From the NCBI GenBank assembly GCA_918026815.1, contig CAKJVC010000091.1:124001-188000 (forward strand): a stretch of DNA of 64,000 bases. Reading direction: 5' to 3'. The stretch comes from Chalara sp. BL73. Lineage: Eukaryota; Ascomycota; Leotiomycetes; Helotiales. The position numbers were made by a program, and so were the translations under genes. The notes below the pieces were generated by a model. It did no database searches, was not told the DNA's origin, and was given only the letters and a program-made list of their open reading frames with translations. Below, one piece after another: positions 1 to 11,636 of the stretch (position 1 is its first letter; every line of letters starts with the position of its first letter).

Positions 1-30
1 ATCTGTAGATCCACAGCGCGTGCCGTGACA
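1..30 (-). repeat. Terminal fragment of an LTR (same family as 42289-42460)
   Basis: These 30 bases are the reverse complement, with one mismatch, of the first 30 bases of the solo LTR at 42289-42460 (start TGTCACG). The rest lies outside the window. The fragment abuts hAT coding sequence directly, so the LTR appears inserted in, or to have truncated, the hAT element. Confidence 0.6.
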
Positions 31-1729
31 AATCCCGATTTTTGCTGGTTAAATTTCCAAGACAAAGATTGGAAATTTGAATTTGAGTTACAATTACGTA
101 CGTTGTACAACCGAGACTATGCTTCTAAAAGAAGTAACACACAGTCGCTTCAGCAACTTCGCGATGTTAATCTTGACCTTTTAGCAATTGCTCTTAATAG
201 AAATCGAACTAGTCGAGATAGTATTAGCAGTGATCCGTTTGAAGAGCCTGTTAATCATAAAGTAGATCAGTATTTGTTACTTCGTAAGTTTTTTTTGGTT
301 TTTTTTAAGGTTGTATTCGGTTAATTCTGTTTTGATACTAATCTTTATACTAATCTTAGTAACAGCAAACGACAATAAACAAATACTCAAAGTGTAGAAA
401 GATTTTAAGCCTCGACTTCCAGGCTTAGCAGCTTTAGCAAAAAACATTCTGTGTATACTTATAGCTAGTGTTGGCGTAAAGCGAGTTTTTAGTTTCGCCA
501 GAGATATTTGCTACTATCGCCGAAGGCAGCTAAAACCTAGCACAATTCGTATACTGATATTAGTGTATTATTATCAAGTTAAGAATCGTAGTATCGACGA
601 TCAGCATATAGCTTTGTCGTGCAACATAGAAAATGCTGATATAACTGACGAGCAAATTGCAATTGAGTATTAACAACGAGAATCTGAAATTAATTTAAGT
701 TATCAACGAGCCAATAATTTAGATAACAATCTGTATATAAGCGACGAAAAGGAATTTGGCCAAGCTGCTCGTACAGCTCTACAAAAAAGCCGTTTAAAAT
801 ATATCAGCCGGCGAACTACTCGACAGTTGCGTATGCAAAAGCGACAAACGCAATCTTTTTCTCACTCTGGTATTTTTTTTAGAACGACTAAAAATACTCG
901 AAGATCCGGCTATATACAACGTTCTCGAGTCGCCTGTACAAGAAAAAGCACTTAATTTGAATTCAAGGAATGAAGTTCTTGAGCTTCCTGCACTTACACT
1001 TACAAATGCAAGTTCAGCAGTCAGTGTACAAAATTAGAGTATTAGATTAGATTATAGCATAATACTCTAATCTAATCTAATTGAAAAATCTAATAATCTA
1101 ATCTAATCTAAATCTAATTTAACTAATTAAATTATATTTGAGTATGTTAGAGTATAATTACGTAAGCTGCTATATAAGCAGGGAAATTGTTATTCCGTTC
1201 CGAGCTAAACCTAATTAAGTAAAGTTTTTCTCGGTTAATTTTAGCTTCTTGAAACCCTTTTTTTTCGTACAATTTCGGTATAACAATATAAAGCTTCGAC
1301 AAAAATCTCGTGATTTCTGATAACTTTATAAGTAATAACTTATTAGCAAAAGCTTAATTAAAGAACTTTGTAATTAATTCTAATTGGTTTTTTTTTATAG
1401 TAGATTAAGTTTATTACAACAAACTTATATTAGATTATAATTTAATTATTTTTGATTGCTACTCTAAATCTAATCTAATCTAATAAAATTTTCGCTACTC
1501 TAATCTAATTTAATCTAATCTAATTATAATTGAATATAATTGAGTAATTAGAGTTTTTTGTTCTCACACTATCAGCAGTATTGGGGCAACATTCTCGACT
1601 AAACTCTAGTCAACTTTCAAGTAAACTGAATCAGGCTTCTAACGAGCGTTCTAGCTTTACTTCAAGACCAGGAACACATACTTCTTTTCGTTCACTTTCT
1701 CATGTAAATAAAAGGCCGCGGTTAGATTA
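25..1729 (+). pseudogene. hAT-family transposase, C-terminal remnant
   Basis: Conceptual translation gives the C-terminal part of a hAT DNA-transposon transposase. The first block (25-324) is open. After a stretch with GTAAGT at about 284 and a TACTAAT...TTAG before about 360, which could be an intron, the frame resumes near 405-660 with the hAT dimerisation region (SVGVKRVFSFARD, then CYYRRRQLKPSTIRI). A TAG precedes KDF where the family has Trp, a typical RIP-made stop. A Ser/Arg-rich tail continues to about 1037, is interrupted by a TCTAA-rich insertion, and resumes at 1560-1729, ending in a basic KRPRLD stop. The N-terminal half is outside the window or lost at the LTR fragment. It is non-functional as it stands. 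Confidence 0.75.
1038..1559. repeat. TCTAA-rich insertion inside the hAT tail
   Basis: Both ends of this roughly 520-bp segment carry runs of TCTAATCTAA pentamers (about 1060-1115 and 1462-1525). The hAT reading frame is meaningful before and after it. No terminal inverted repeat or target-site duplication could be fixed with confidence. It may be a small non-autonomous element or an expanded satellite. Confidence 0.45.
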
Positions 1730-2118
1730 GAATTGATTATTTAATTTTATTTATGTTAGTAGCTATTTGTATGTAGTTTCGATCATGTAACCAGCACCTG
1801 AAACGTGAGGCCTCGATTCTGCTCGGCCCTGTAGAACGAGAGCTTAGAACAATCAAGAACAACCAACAACGAAGACTTATCCACCAACCTCAACGAGTAT
1901 TGCGCATGAAACACATGCGTGCGTGCCTTCAGGTTAAAGTATAAGTAATTACTACGACCCCGGTGTTCCCACAATTTTTTTCAGAAAAAATATCCTACAA
2001 TTTTATTAAATTAAGTTCTACTAATATTTCTACTAATCGATACTTAATACTGTTAAAGAATTTTTGTTTTTAAAATCTAACTTAGCTCTAGGCACAAATT
2101 TGTATTAATAATATATTA
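1730..2118. other. Gene-free stretch after the hAT remnant
   Basis: AT-rich sequence surrounds a roughly 190-bp patch of normal composition (1780-1970) with an open frame on the minus strand and no recognisable domain. It could be the 3' end of the hAT element. Nothing else was seen. Confidence 0.3.
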
Positions 2119-3005
2119 CTAATACTTATTATTTGTCTTGGCAACCCACTGGGTTGGCCGCAGTCTAAGCCAGTAACAGAATACATCCGGCGTCGTCGAG
2201 AGGGTCTGTAGACAGCGATCAAAAACCTTGTCAAGTAGACAGACTAGTTGACGCAACTTCAGCTCATCTTCAAGAGGGCTGAAGAAGCTCTCGTTCTCCC
2301 AGGTACCGAGGATATTGTCTGCAATTGGCGACTTGGTTGGCTGGACTGCTGTAGCAGTAATAATATCCAATGGTCGGTTCGCAAACTGTGCTGGCCATTG
2401 CGTATACTTCAACCAAAGTGTCGTTTCAGATTGTTGGAGGCCTCCATCTTGAGCTACATAGTCTTGGTCGAGTTGAGCGAGCCGGTCTAGTTCTCGCGTC
2501 TGTAATGCCCATCTTGTCTTCGCTTTCTCGCCATAGCTCTCCGTAGCCGCCTCGGGGTTAGAAGAGACAATCCAGTATCGGGCACGGTTGTCACTGTACC
2601 AGCTCTGCAGGTCGATGGGCTTTATGTTGCTACACAGGCCTGGAATTGAAGTCGATGCTTCCTTGCAAGATGCTGATAAACAGCCTTGTCTGATCGGCTG
2701 AGGAAGCGACAAGCGGCTTGGCCGCAGGCAAAGCCCTTGAATATCGGTAAGAACGGTAGTGGTGCAGAATGGTCCAGAGGCAGGGGAAGGTCTTCGGGTC
2801 TATCAATCAGATTTGAGAGTGCGAGATAGTGCTGGACGAGATATTGACGTTGTTTAAGGGATGTATACCGTTGGTGAAAGGTGCCGAGGTGCCTCTTAAG
2901 GCCAGGTGGAAAGATAACGAGGTTGCAGATGCGACAGTAGAGAATGCGATGATCCGGCTGATAGCTGATGGGGTTCGAGGTATCATCAGAAAAAGCTGGT
3001 GCCAT
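2119..3005 (-). pseudogene. C2H2-like zinc-finger protein fragment, frame broken
   Basis: Two overlapping minus-strand frames read as one protein. The upstream frame (3005 to about 2622) has a zinc-finger-like pattern: CRICNLVIFPPGLKRHLGTFH near residues 24-45, then a second C-x4-C...H...H set (CGQAAC...HLARKH). The downstream frame (about 2625 to 2119) continues with a WYSDNRARYWIV-like block. The switch needs a one-base shift near 2622-2640, and no credible intron joins the two. This arrangement resembles the C2H2 proteins often carried by fungal repeats and helicase-linked genes, but that is recalled family knowledge. Base composition is normal, unlike the AT-rich neighbours. It is probably a degraded gene fragment. 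Confidence 0.5.
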
Positions 3006-3430
3006 GGTAGGAAAAATGGCCAGATGAAGAAATCTGTGAGTGGAGGAAGTCGTAGGTTAGAGGTCAGATATTATATAAATTGGTCCTGTGTTGGCTTGGA
3101 AAGGAACTGTAGACGGTTAGTCGCGTCATTCTCGGATATAAAGTTAATTAAATGACGCGTTTCCCGACGCGTTTCCCGTCGACGCATTCCCCCTCCATCT
3201 TACACTAGGCCTCACCACGGGCCACTCTGAGGAAGGCGCGCACGCACTGATCACACAGCGGACCGCGGGGGTGGTTCGACGCTGTGAAACGCGGGAAACT
3301 CTATGAGTAGTAGTAGAGTTCCGACAATTGGCGTCGGTGCCCTATATTGTGTGTTGCTTTTAGGCGACGGCGGCGGCGATTTAGCGAATTTAACACGTGA
3401 TGTTCACATTTAACCTTACGCTTTTTTATC
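3006..3430. other. Intergenic spacer with short direct repeats
   Basis: Normal GC. Two copies of GACGCGTTTCCC sit side by side at about 3154-3178, and a related inverted copy (GAAACGCGGGAAAC) lies near 3283-3298, so the roughly 145 bp between them may be a small inverted-repeat element. No gene was recognised. Confidence 0.35.
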
Positions 3431-3438
3431 TCATAAAT

Positions 3439-3541
3439 CAGACCCTCGGAGAGGTAATATGCCCCACATGTGGGGCGTAAACTCCTGCGAACTCCTGAGC
3501 CAATAAGAGAGCTCGGAGGGTGATTCCTCTCCGAGGGTCTG
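3439..3541. repeat. Inverted-repeat element, 16-bp perfect arms
   Basis: CAGACCCTCGGAGAGG at 3439-3454 is matched exactly in reverse complement at 3526-3541. Between the arms is a perfect 14-bp palindrome, CCCCACATGTGGGG (3462-3475), and the block AACTCCTGCGAACTCCTG. The whole 103-bp unit can fold as a hairpin. It may be a very small MITE. Confidence 0.6.
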
Positions 3542-3559
3542 AGAGATTCTCGCAAAAAT

Positions 3560-4055
3560 TTTGCCCTAAAAAAAAGCTAACCATTCAATTTTGCTAACAA
3601 AATTTTGCTCAACTTCAAAGCTGTACATCTCTATTAAATATAATAGCAATCAATTTACTTATAAGAACAAAAATAATAATTGATTAAATCTGCATCGAAA
3701 GTAATGCTTTTCAAAATGATTAAGTTAATAGAACTAATAATATCGCGAGTTCAAAACAAGGACTATTTTGGTTTTCAATCGCGCTTTTGTCGCGTTGCCA
3801 AACACGCTAAACAGCTCTGCAAACTCCTGGCAACTTTTAGCAACTCCTGGAAACTCCTGAGCCAATTAAATGCCGTGATATGTAAAGTAATTGCATTTTA
3901 TTGTTTCGACTTTACAACAGCTTCGCTAGTATTTCAAAAACATCTTTTGCTTCTTAACAGTTTTTCAACTTTTTAGATTTTCACGAAGTTTTGTTTGTAT
4001 ACTTAAACTGACTAAATAAACTACTACTAATAATATTACAGCTTTTTTATCAATG
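3560..4055. other. AT-rich gene-free stretch
   Basis: No gene recognised. At 3816-3867 it repeats the AACTCCTG...GAGCCAAT motif seen at 3479-3505 and, decayed, at 4338-4366. Confidence 0.4.
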
Positions 4056-4350
4056 CGAACCTTTGCAACCTCTGCAACTTCTGCAACCTTTACAACCTTT
4101 GCAACCTTTGCAACTTCTGCAACTTTTGCAACCTTTGTAAACTTTTGCAAACCTTTGCAACCTCTGCAACTTTTGCAACTTCTACAACCTCTGCAACCTT
4201 TGCAACCTTTGCAACCTTTGTAAACCTCTGCAAACCTCTGCAAACCTCTGCAAACTTCTGCAAACCTCTGCAAACCTTTACAAACCTCTGCAAACCTTTG
4301 CGACTCTCTGCAAACCTCTGCGACTCTTTGCAAACTTCTGCGAACTCTTA
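4056..4350. repeat. Minisatellite, 9-10 bp units (TTTGCAACC / TCTGCAAACC)
   Basis: About 30 imperfect units run in tandem. The left half is dominated by the 9-mer TTTGCAACC, the right half by the 10-mer TCTGCAAACC. The repeat lacks stops in several frames, which makes long spurious reading frames on both strands; they are not genes. Confidence 0.85.
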
Positions 4351-4579
4351 GAAACTCCTAAGCTAATTAAAACACTTTCTCGAATATGCTTTTTACTTCG
4401 AAAGCTTGTTACGGCCGTAAACCAGTTAATGATAAACGAACAAAACGCGCGAAAGCAAAAAGAAAGTCAACTATTACTTCTAATACAACAATTACTTCTG
4501 CACATATTCGATTAATCTTAATAATAAAAATCGAAGTTTTGTATACTATTATTACTGCAGCAAAAACGACAAAAAATGT

Positions 4580-5106
4580 TCAATATTAAAAAAAAATAGT
4601 ACAAAGCTGTCTAGCTCGAATTTTACAATATTTACATAAGCAAGACGCTCAGCTTTTTAACGAGCAAGTTCGAACTTTGTGCAGGCTTATATATTGCTAT
4701 AGAAATACTTTGTTGATTGCTCGTACAGAGTTCGGAAAAAGCATTATATTCTAAGCGTATTCTATTTTGACTAGATTGATTACATTGCAAATTATTTCTT
4801 TAAATCAATTAAGCAAAAAACAGTTTTTAAATATTTAAAAGCTTCCTGGTTCGAATTTTTGTTTAGTAACAAAAAAAACTAAGCAATCCGACTTTTCTAT
4901 GTTTCAAAATATTCAGAATCTGAAGTACACTTATATTTTGCTTAAACTAAAACAAGCTTTTTTTTCGGAGTTTCGCAAGTTATTAAAAACCAGTAATCTG
5001 CAATTAAATATTGGTTTAGTAGCAATTAATAAATGCTATTTAGTAAAACAATAAAAAGACTTTCGAGTAGCTTTTACTATACTAAGTCAATTGCAGACTA
5101 TTTTAC
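4580..5106 (+). pseudogene. DEAD/RecQ-type helicase remnant (RIP-degraded)
   Basis: One plus-strand frame with a few stops reads as the N-terminal part of a superfamily-2 helicase core: ARTEFGKSIIF (Walker A, motif I), a PLNQLSKEQ-like region now SLNQLSKKQ (motif Ia), YILLKLKQAF where families have LLSPEQAF, and VAINKCYLV where DECH would stand. The Asp-to-Asn and Glu-to-Lys changes in motif II are what C-to-T mutation gives. It ends abruptly at the gypsy LTR at 5107, so the retroelement probably inserted into it. Helicases of this type are common passengers of fungal repeats. Non-functional. Confidence 0.65.
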
Positions 5107-5435
5107 TGTAACGTACGGGGTAGCCTTAGGCCGAGGTAGCTGGGCTTGGGGCTCGTTGGTTGGTATGGTATATATGAAATAGACTAGACACTGCTTCTCA
5201 CTGAGGAGTGAGACGTTACAAGTATAACAAAGACTATATTGCTAAACTATAAAGTAAGTTTTGAGCACGAAGCTTTTAAGCTATGAAACTACGACTACTT
5301 ATATGCTATAGCTGAGCTGGAGTCTTTTAGAGTTCTTGAAGTTCACATGGACTCCTAAAACTCCTTCAGACTTTATTACATAACACGGTCGCGGTTTCCA
5401 AAAGTCAATAAGCCGTTTGCTCTTTTATTTACTTA
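5107..5435 (-). repeat. 3' LTR of the gypsy element
   Basis: Aligns along its length with 11305-11636. It starts TGTAACG on the plus strand and contains the shared block CACGGTCGCGGTTTCC near the far end. The end is approximate because the copies diverge after AATAAGCCGTTTG. Confidence 0.8.
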
Positions 5436-6344
5436 AAGTCTTAAGACACTGGCTGATCTTAGAACTTACATTTCTAAGATCTTTATTAGTCCTAGAACGC
5501 CAAAGCGTCCTGGGGCTTTTTTTTTAGAGTTTTAGCAAGTCCTAGAATTCGGTTCGTGACACTATTCTTTTTCCGCTTTAGCGTGTTTTTACGCTTAAAT
5601 ACAAATAAAGAAATCTCGCGCGAGAAGCATGGCTTTTTTCTTTTTTCACTATGCTACTTTAGCGCACGAGCAGAATCAAAGATCGTAGTGAAAGTTTGTT
5701 CGAAAAGAAAATTCGTGAAAAATTTAAATTGGCTGATTTTATCGAGTCTGTCGGCGAAAAAATGTTTTTATGTACTCGGTGTAAAAAAAAGAATTTGAAA
5801 TGCGTTGCTGATCCAGAAAAAGAGCGTTCAGCGAAGTGTTTTAAATGTATACGAACGAAGTGTTTTTGCGACACGAGCGTTTTTTTGTCCGAGCGCTAAA
5901 ACTCCGAAGTTTTGCGCTTAGCTGATTAAATGTTTTTCGATCGCTAGTTGGAACGGCTGAATAACGAGGAGAAAAAGGTTTCGGCCTAGGCTCAAAAAGC
6001 TATAGCCAAAATGGCTCGTTTCAGAAAACAAAAAGCATTTATTAAAAGTCGTCGAAAAAAAATAGTTTGTTGTAGTTTTCGCTATCTAGAAAAGCTAGAT
6101 GCTGCCGAAAAAAAAAAAAAAAAAAAAGCTAAAGCAAAAAAAAACGAAGTATAAAAACAAGCCGCCGCTGCTAACGTCGCTTTTGCTGCTAGCGAATTTT
6201 ATAACGATTTTTTGGCAGGATTTTTTAGTTTTTCAAACTTTTTTTGGGCAAATCAAGATTTTGTTAATAGAATTCTGCCAACAATTCAAAGCAATTAAAG
6301 TTGCTTTTGAGTTTTTATGTGTTTTTTGAGTATAAGTAGTTTTT

Positions 6345-9300
6345 TTATTTAACGAAGTATTTAACTTGCGTTTTGACGTATTTGCAGTCTAGGATTTGTT
6401 TTACTTTATACTCGGCGTTTAGGTTGACTAGAAAAATTTCGGTTTTTAGTGCTAGTAAAACGCTCGGTAGTGCTTTTTTGAGCAAGAATACGTAAAATAC
6501 TAAGTAAATGTTTATGTTTTTGAGCAAATCCAATTTATAGTTCAAGGGTTTTTTGACTTTTTTGATTTTGTATAGTCCCAATTTCTTGTAGTTTAGTTTG
6601 TCGCTTGGTTTTTTAGTGTTAATATTTTTTTTGAACAAGTAAACTTTTTTTTTTTTTTCGAAAGTAAACTTTTAACTACGTTTTTTGTTGTAGTAATAAG
6701 CGTTTCTTTCTGCTATAAACTGCAGGTTTTTTGCTAGTTTCTTGTGCAAGTTTTTAATGTTTTAAACTTAAATTCGAGTATGTTTATTGTTGATATTCGT
6801 GATTCCTGGTTTTTTGTATACTACTGGTTCGTAGCTGTAGTTGGCGAAGAATAGTAAAACTAGTATTGTTTTTGTAGTCGAACTGTTGTATGCGAATTGT
6901 GCAAGCGGCAATAGTTGGACTTAATTGTTTTGCTTGTAGTTAATGTAGCATTTCAAGTATGTTTTTACTATTTAGTTTATTTTTTTTGTTTAGTTATTTG
7001 TTTGCGAGTAGAAAAACGTAAATAGCTTTTTTTTAGCGCTTAACTGCGCTATAAAGCTTGTTTAAAACTTGAATATAAAAAGTTTGTTTTTGTTTGATAT
7101 AATTTTTTTTAGTAGTTTATGCGAAGCGATTACTTTTTTAAGAAAAGTATGTGCGAAGTTTTTTGCTGTATTTGATTCGTAGTATAAAATAAGTATTATA
7201 TATTTCGTTAGTTTTTCTACTACAATCAGGATAAAATCGTATTTTACTTTTGTTACTGGATTTTTGGATTTTGAAAGTTTAACGACGAAGTTTTAAAATA
7301 TTGATTTTTATAGTGTAAATAGTATCGAGGTTGTTTGCATTTGTTTATAAAAAGCTCGGCGTAAGGCTTTGTTTTTAATGCAAGTATTACAATTACTGAC
7401 TACCGTTTTTACTATAGTTTTTAGTTTTGGACACTAAAAGGTTTTCGCAATTTTTTTATACGTTTTTTTGATTTTTTAGTGTTCGTGTGCAGAAAAGCTA
7501 TGTTGTTCTTTAACGAAGCTTTTTTTGATCTTTTTAGATATATACAGCTTTTTTGTTTTTTTTTGTCGGAAAATTTCGTTATTTTTTTTATTTTTTTCGA
7601 GAGTTTTTTTTAGTATTCGTTGTACGTTTAAGTCTCGTTTAGCGCTGTTTTTGAAGCGTACTAACTATAGCTCGGTAAAGTCATGTTTTACTGTTGCTGC
7701 AATTTCTTTTATATTTAGGACAAAATCTTTATTTTCGAGCTTTCTGAATAAAGCTGTTTTTTAGTATATTTTAAAGTTTTCGTACTTTGGTTTTTTGCTG
7801 AACGCGTTAGCTTTCGCGTTGTTTGTTTCGCTAACGTGTTTAATGACTAAGTCGAATTCTGCTAATTCTTTAGCTTATTTAGCTAACTTTCGATTGTTTA
7901 AGACTTTAGTAGTAATAAAAGTTCGAAAATTTATATAGTCGGTGTAAATAGTAATTGTGAATTTTGTTTCTTGTAAGTAAATACGCTAATGCTTTAGTAC
8001 TTTTACGATTGTAAGCAGTTTTTTTTTATAAATGTTGTAGTTTTGTTCTGCTAACGACATTGTTTTTAAAAAATAAACGACGAAGTGTAGTTTGTTGTTG
8101 TCGTTTTTTTAGAAGTGAACCGTTTTTATTGTTGTATTTGAAGCATTAGTTTCGACTATGCTTTTTTTATTTTTGTTATAGTGTTAAAAGATTAGTTTTT
8201 TAGCGAATTTGTTTTTGATTTTTTTGAAAGCTATTTCTTGATTTATTTTTTACTCGAAAAGTACGTTTTTTTTAGTTAGTTATGTCAAAAAGTAAACTAA
8301 CTCTGAATATCTTTTAATAAATTGTCGGCAGAAGTTAACGAACTTCAGAAATAATTGCACGTTTTTAACGTTGCGTAGTAACTTTTATTTCTGGATATTT
8401 TTGATTTTAATAAGATTTATAGCGAAATACTTTGCTTCGACAATGTATTTCAAAAAATCTACTTTAGTAATACTGAATCTGCACTTTAACAACTTCAGGC
8501 GAAAGTCTATTTGCGCGAACTTTCGCATAACTTGTTTTACGTGCTTTTCGTGTTTTTCCGGTTTTTTCGAGTAAATTAAAATGTCGTCGAAGTAGTATAC
8601 GACTGTTTTTTATAAGAATTCTTTTAAAATGTCCTCGTTTTGCTTTTAGCAAGTTGCAGAAACATTGGTTAAGCCGAAAAGCATAACTGTATACTTTTAT
8701 AATTTCGAAAGTAGTATAAAAGCTGTTTTCTATTTATAGCTTTTTTTGATTCGTATTAAAGCGAACGAGCTTTTTTAATTAAGCTTAGTAAATATTTTTG
8801 CTTTGGCTAAGCTGTTTCGCAAATACTAGCTGCTAAGCACAAAGTATACATTCTTTATCGTAACGTTGTTCAAGCTACGATAGTTTACGCAAAGTTTTTT
8901 TTTAGAGTTTTTTTTGTTTTTTTTTTTTTTGCGTGCTAGTAGCATATTCGATACTGCTAGTAATTTGGATTTTCTAATTTATTTTTTTTTTGCTGATTTT
9001 TTTATATATTTTTTAAGCGTTTTCAAAGTTTGTAGATTGTGTAATTTTAGTTTTTCAAAAAGTAGCTTCTTTTTTTTTTTCAGATTAATTTTATGATTTT
9101 ATAGCTAATGTTTTAGCAAAGCACGTATGTTCTGTAAGTCTTTAAACAGCTGTGAAAATTCTTTATATAGTGCAAGTATTTAGTCGAATGCGTTTTTCGC
9201 GTTTCGCTGCACCGAACTTCTAGGTTTTCGGGGTTTCGGCTTAAAGAAAGCAGCGCTAGTTTTTTTTTCGCTATGCGTATTTTGTAGGTTATTTTTTACA

Positions 9301-11270
9301 CAAGTGCATTTGTTAAACTGGATACTGTCGTTTGTCTAGTTTATATTTAGGTTGTGCTTTCTGACTTAAAGAGTTTCAAGAATAACGTTATGTTTTTCGA
9401 TTAGTATAACGTTTAATACTATTTTTTCGGTGTGCTTTTTTAGTATAACTATTTTTATAGGCAGAGTTTTTTTTTTGACTTATTTATTTGTGCTAACGTT
9501 TTTTTTATTTATCGCTGTTACTTGATACAATCTTTTTTTGTATGTAGTTTTAATAGTTTCTTTTTGGACATACTTCGTGTTAATGTACGTACTTATTGCT
9601 TTAGTATTAATTATGACTTTAATGCTTTTGTTTTCAAGCTTTACTTCTTTTTTAAGCTAGTGCAGTTTTAACGTAGCTGCCGCTTGTTTTAGTTTTTGTT
9701 CGCGGATAACGTTGCTGTATATAGCGTTTAACTATATTTTGTAATCGGGCTTTTTTTTTATCAGTTTGTAAAGTCTATTTTTTTCCAGGTAACCGAGTTT
9801 TTGTTTTTTATTTTTTGCGAACATTTTGTAGTTAAGGTTTTTGGTTATTTTACACTAAAAGCGGCGCTTTCTTTGTTTGACTATTATTTCTTAAGTATTA
9901 TTTTTTTTCAAGTGCTGTTTTAGTCCTAAGAGTTTTTTTTTGGCTGTATATTTTTCGATAGTTTTTTCATTTGCTAATTGGAACGTTACACAACGTTCGT
10001 TTTCGTATATAACTTCGGCTTTTATGCCGAGAAGTTCCGTGTTTATACTTTTTTCTTGCGGTTTTCTTCAATAGTCGGGCTTTTTTATATTTGTTAGGAG
10101 GAACTATGCTTTAGCTTTTTTTTCGAACAAGGCTAATTTCTATTTTTTACTAACTTTTGAGTGTAGTTTTAGCGCTAGCGCCGGGCTTATAGTTCTTGAA
10201 GCAAAAAAGCCGAGTTTTGAAAGTTGTGTTGCTATTTTTATGTTTTCGAGTTTTTTTTCGAAGAACTTATAAAAGATTTTTTGTGCTTTATACTTTTTTA
10301 CACGTTTTCTTACGCAAACTTTTTTGACTTGAGTAGTATTAGCTTGTTTTTTACTGTCGTTTTTTTTGTGGAATAAAGCTATATGCTTTTTTTTGCCGCA
10401 AGTGTAGCACAGCTTGTTTTTTTTTTTGTGCTGTATTTCTTTTTTAGATATAAACTTCTTTTTTTTTGTAGCGTTCAGCTTTATAGGCTCCGGCTAACAG
10501 TTTAGCTCTTTTTTTAAGTTACGTTTTTTTTTTTCGTTTTTGTAGTACCGGCGTTTTTTTATGAATTTTTGATTTCTGTGAAAATCACTAATTCTGTTGT
10601 TTATTAACACGGACATTTCGATCAATAATTCTATGTTCGTAAAGTTGTTTATTCGGGCGAGTTCAGCTTAAACGTGAACTTTAAGCTTTTTTATATAATA
10701 GCTAATTAAAGCCTGAGCGTTTTAGCCGGTTTAAGCAGCGTGTTTCTTGAATTCTGTGGCGTAAGCAATAGTCGTTTCTGTTTGTTGCAAGCTATACAAA
10801 TGTCGTTTAGCGGTCTTTTTTTTATTTATGTCCTCGAATACGGCTTTGATTGCTTTTTTGAATTCCGACTATTTTTTTAACGCTATCTTGATAGCTGCTA
10901 TATATTTGTCGATATTTTCGTTATGCTAAAAGTAGTTTTTCAAGAGCGGCATAATTTACTTGGCTGCGTTTTTTTTAAAATAGGAAGCAGCGAACAAACA
11001 GTAGGCTTTTCTATAAAGAAACTTGTTATTATTGAATTTCTGATAAATTTCTATTTGCAAAAAAAAAGTCTTAAAATCTTTTTTGTTTTCGTAGTACTTA
11101 TTTAGCAAAAAGACTTTTAAAGTTTCTGAGACTTCGACTTTAGTAAATTCGACGTCGAGAAGCTCGATATTTTCGTTTTTGTTAGTAGCGGTAGTGTCCG
11201 GAGTAACCACTTCTTTTTTTGCTTTTTGTCCTGCCGTGCTAGCAGAAAGACTTCTCGTGTTGAGTGCCAT
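6345..11270 (-). pseudogene. gag-pol of the gypsy element
   Basis: Read from 11270 downwards. The gag start is open for 104 codons (10956-11270). A zinc knuckle CYTCGKKKH lies near 10385-10425 with its last Cys lost. A protease-like VIINTKAISTYI stands near 9600-9630 where DSGATSTYI is expected. The reverse transcriptase motif YYFDDILIYS is near 8575-8605. A last open block (6345-6638) holds the integrase C-terminus with a GPY/F-like LGLYKIKKVKKPLNY and a chromodomain-like EYKVKQILDCKYV. Many in-frame TAG/TAA stops replace Gln or Trp codons. It is not translatable as one protein. Confidence 0.8.
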
Positions 11271-11304
11271 GTTGTTTAGTTACTTCAAAACCAGGTGCTT
11301 AAAG

Positions 11305-11636
11305 TGTAACGTACGAAGTAGTTTTAGGCCGAAGTAGCTGGGCTTAAGGCTCGTTGGTTAGTATAGTATATATGAAATAAACTAAACACTGCTTCTTACT
11401 GAAAAGTGAGACGTTACAAGTATAACAAAGACTATATTGCTAAACTATAAAGTAAGTTTTAAACACGAAGCTTTTAAGCTATAAAACTACGACTATTTAT
11501 ATGCTATAGCTAAGCTGGAGTCCTTTAAAGTCTCTAGAGTTTACATAGACTCCCAAAACTTCTCCAGACTCTATCACGTGACACGGTCGCGGTTTCCAGG
11601 GGTCAATAAGCCGTTTGTTTCTTTACTTTTTAAAAA
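11305..11636 (-). repeat. 5' LTR of the gypsy element
   Basis: Direct copy of 5107-5435. In its first third nearly every difference is A or T here against G or C in the left copy; in the last third the bias is reversed. Confidence 0.8.

Larger units (their letters stand above)
5107..11636 (-). mobile_element. Ty3/gypsy chromovirus LTR retrotransposon, degraded
   Basis: About 6.5 kb with direct LTRs at 5107 to about 5435 and 11305 to about 11636. On the minus strand the order is LTR, gag (start 11270), CCHC knuckle, protease, reverse transcriptase, integrase with C-terminal chromodomain, LTR. The LTR edge next to gag reads CGTTACA on the minus strand. LTR differences are almost all C/T or G/A. 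A second copy of the family lies at about 20020-27970. The outer (right) edge merges with an A-rich tract and a target-site duplication could not be fixed. Confidence 0.85.

Noticed and set aside
22..37. CGTGACAAATCCCG near the window start as a third copy of the 36-bp inverted-repeat arm
   Set aside because: The match is short and falls across the LTR/hAT junction, where AATCCCGAT belongs to the hAT coding frame.
3965..4351. Long open frames on both strands through the minisatellite (122, 67 and 68 codons)
   Set aside because: They arise from a short repeat that lacks stop codons; products are monotonous repeats with no domain.
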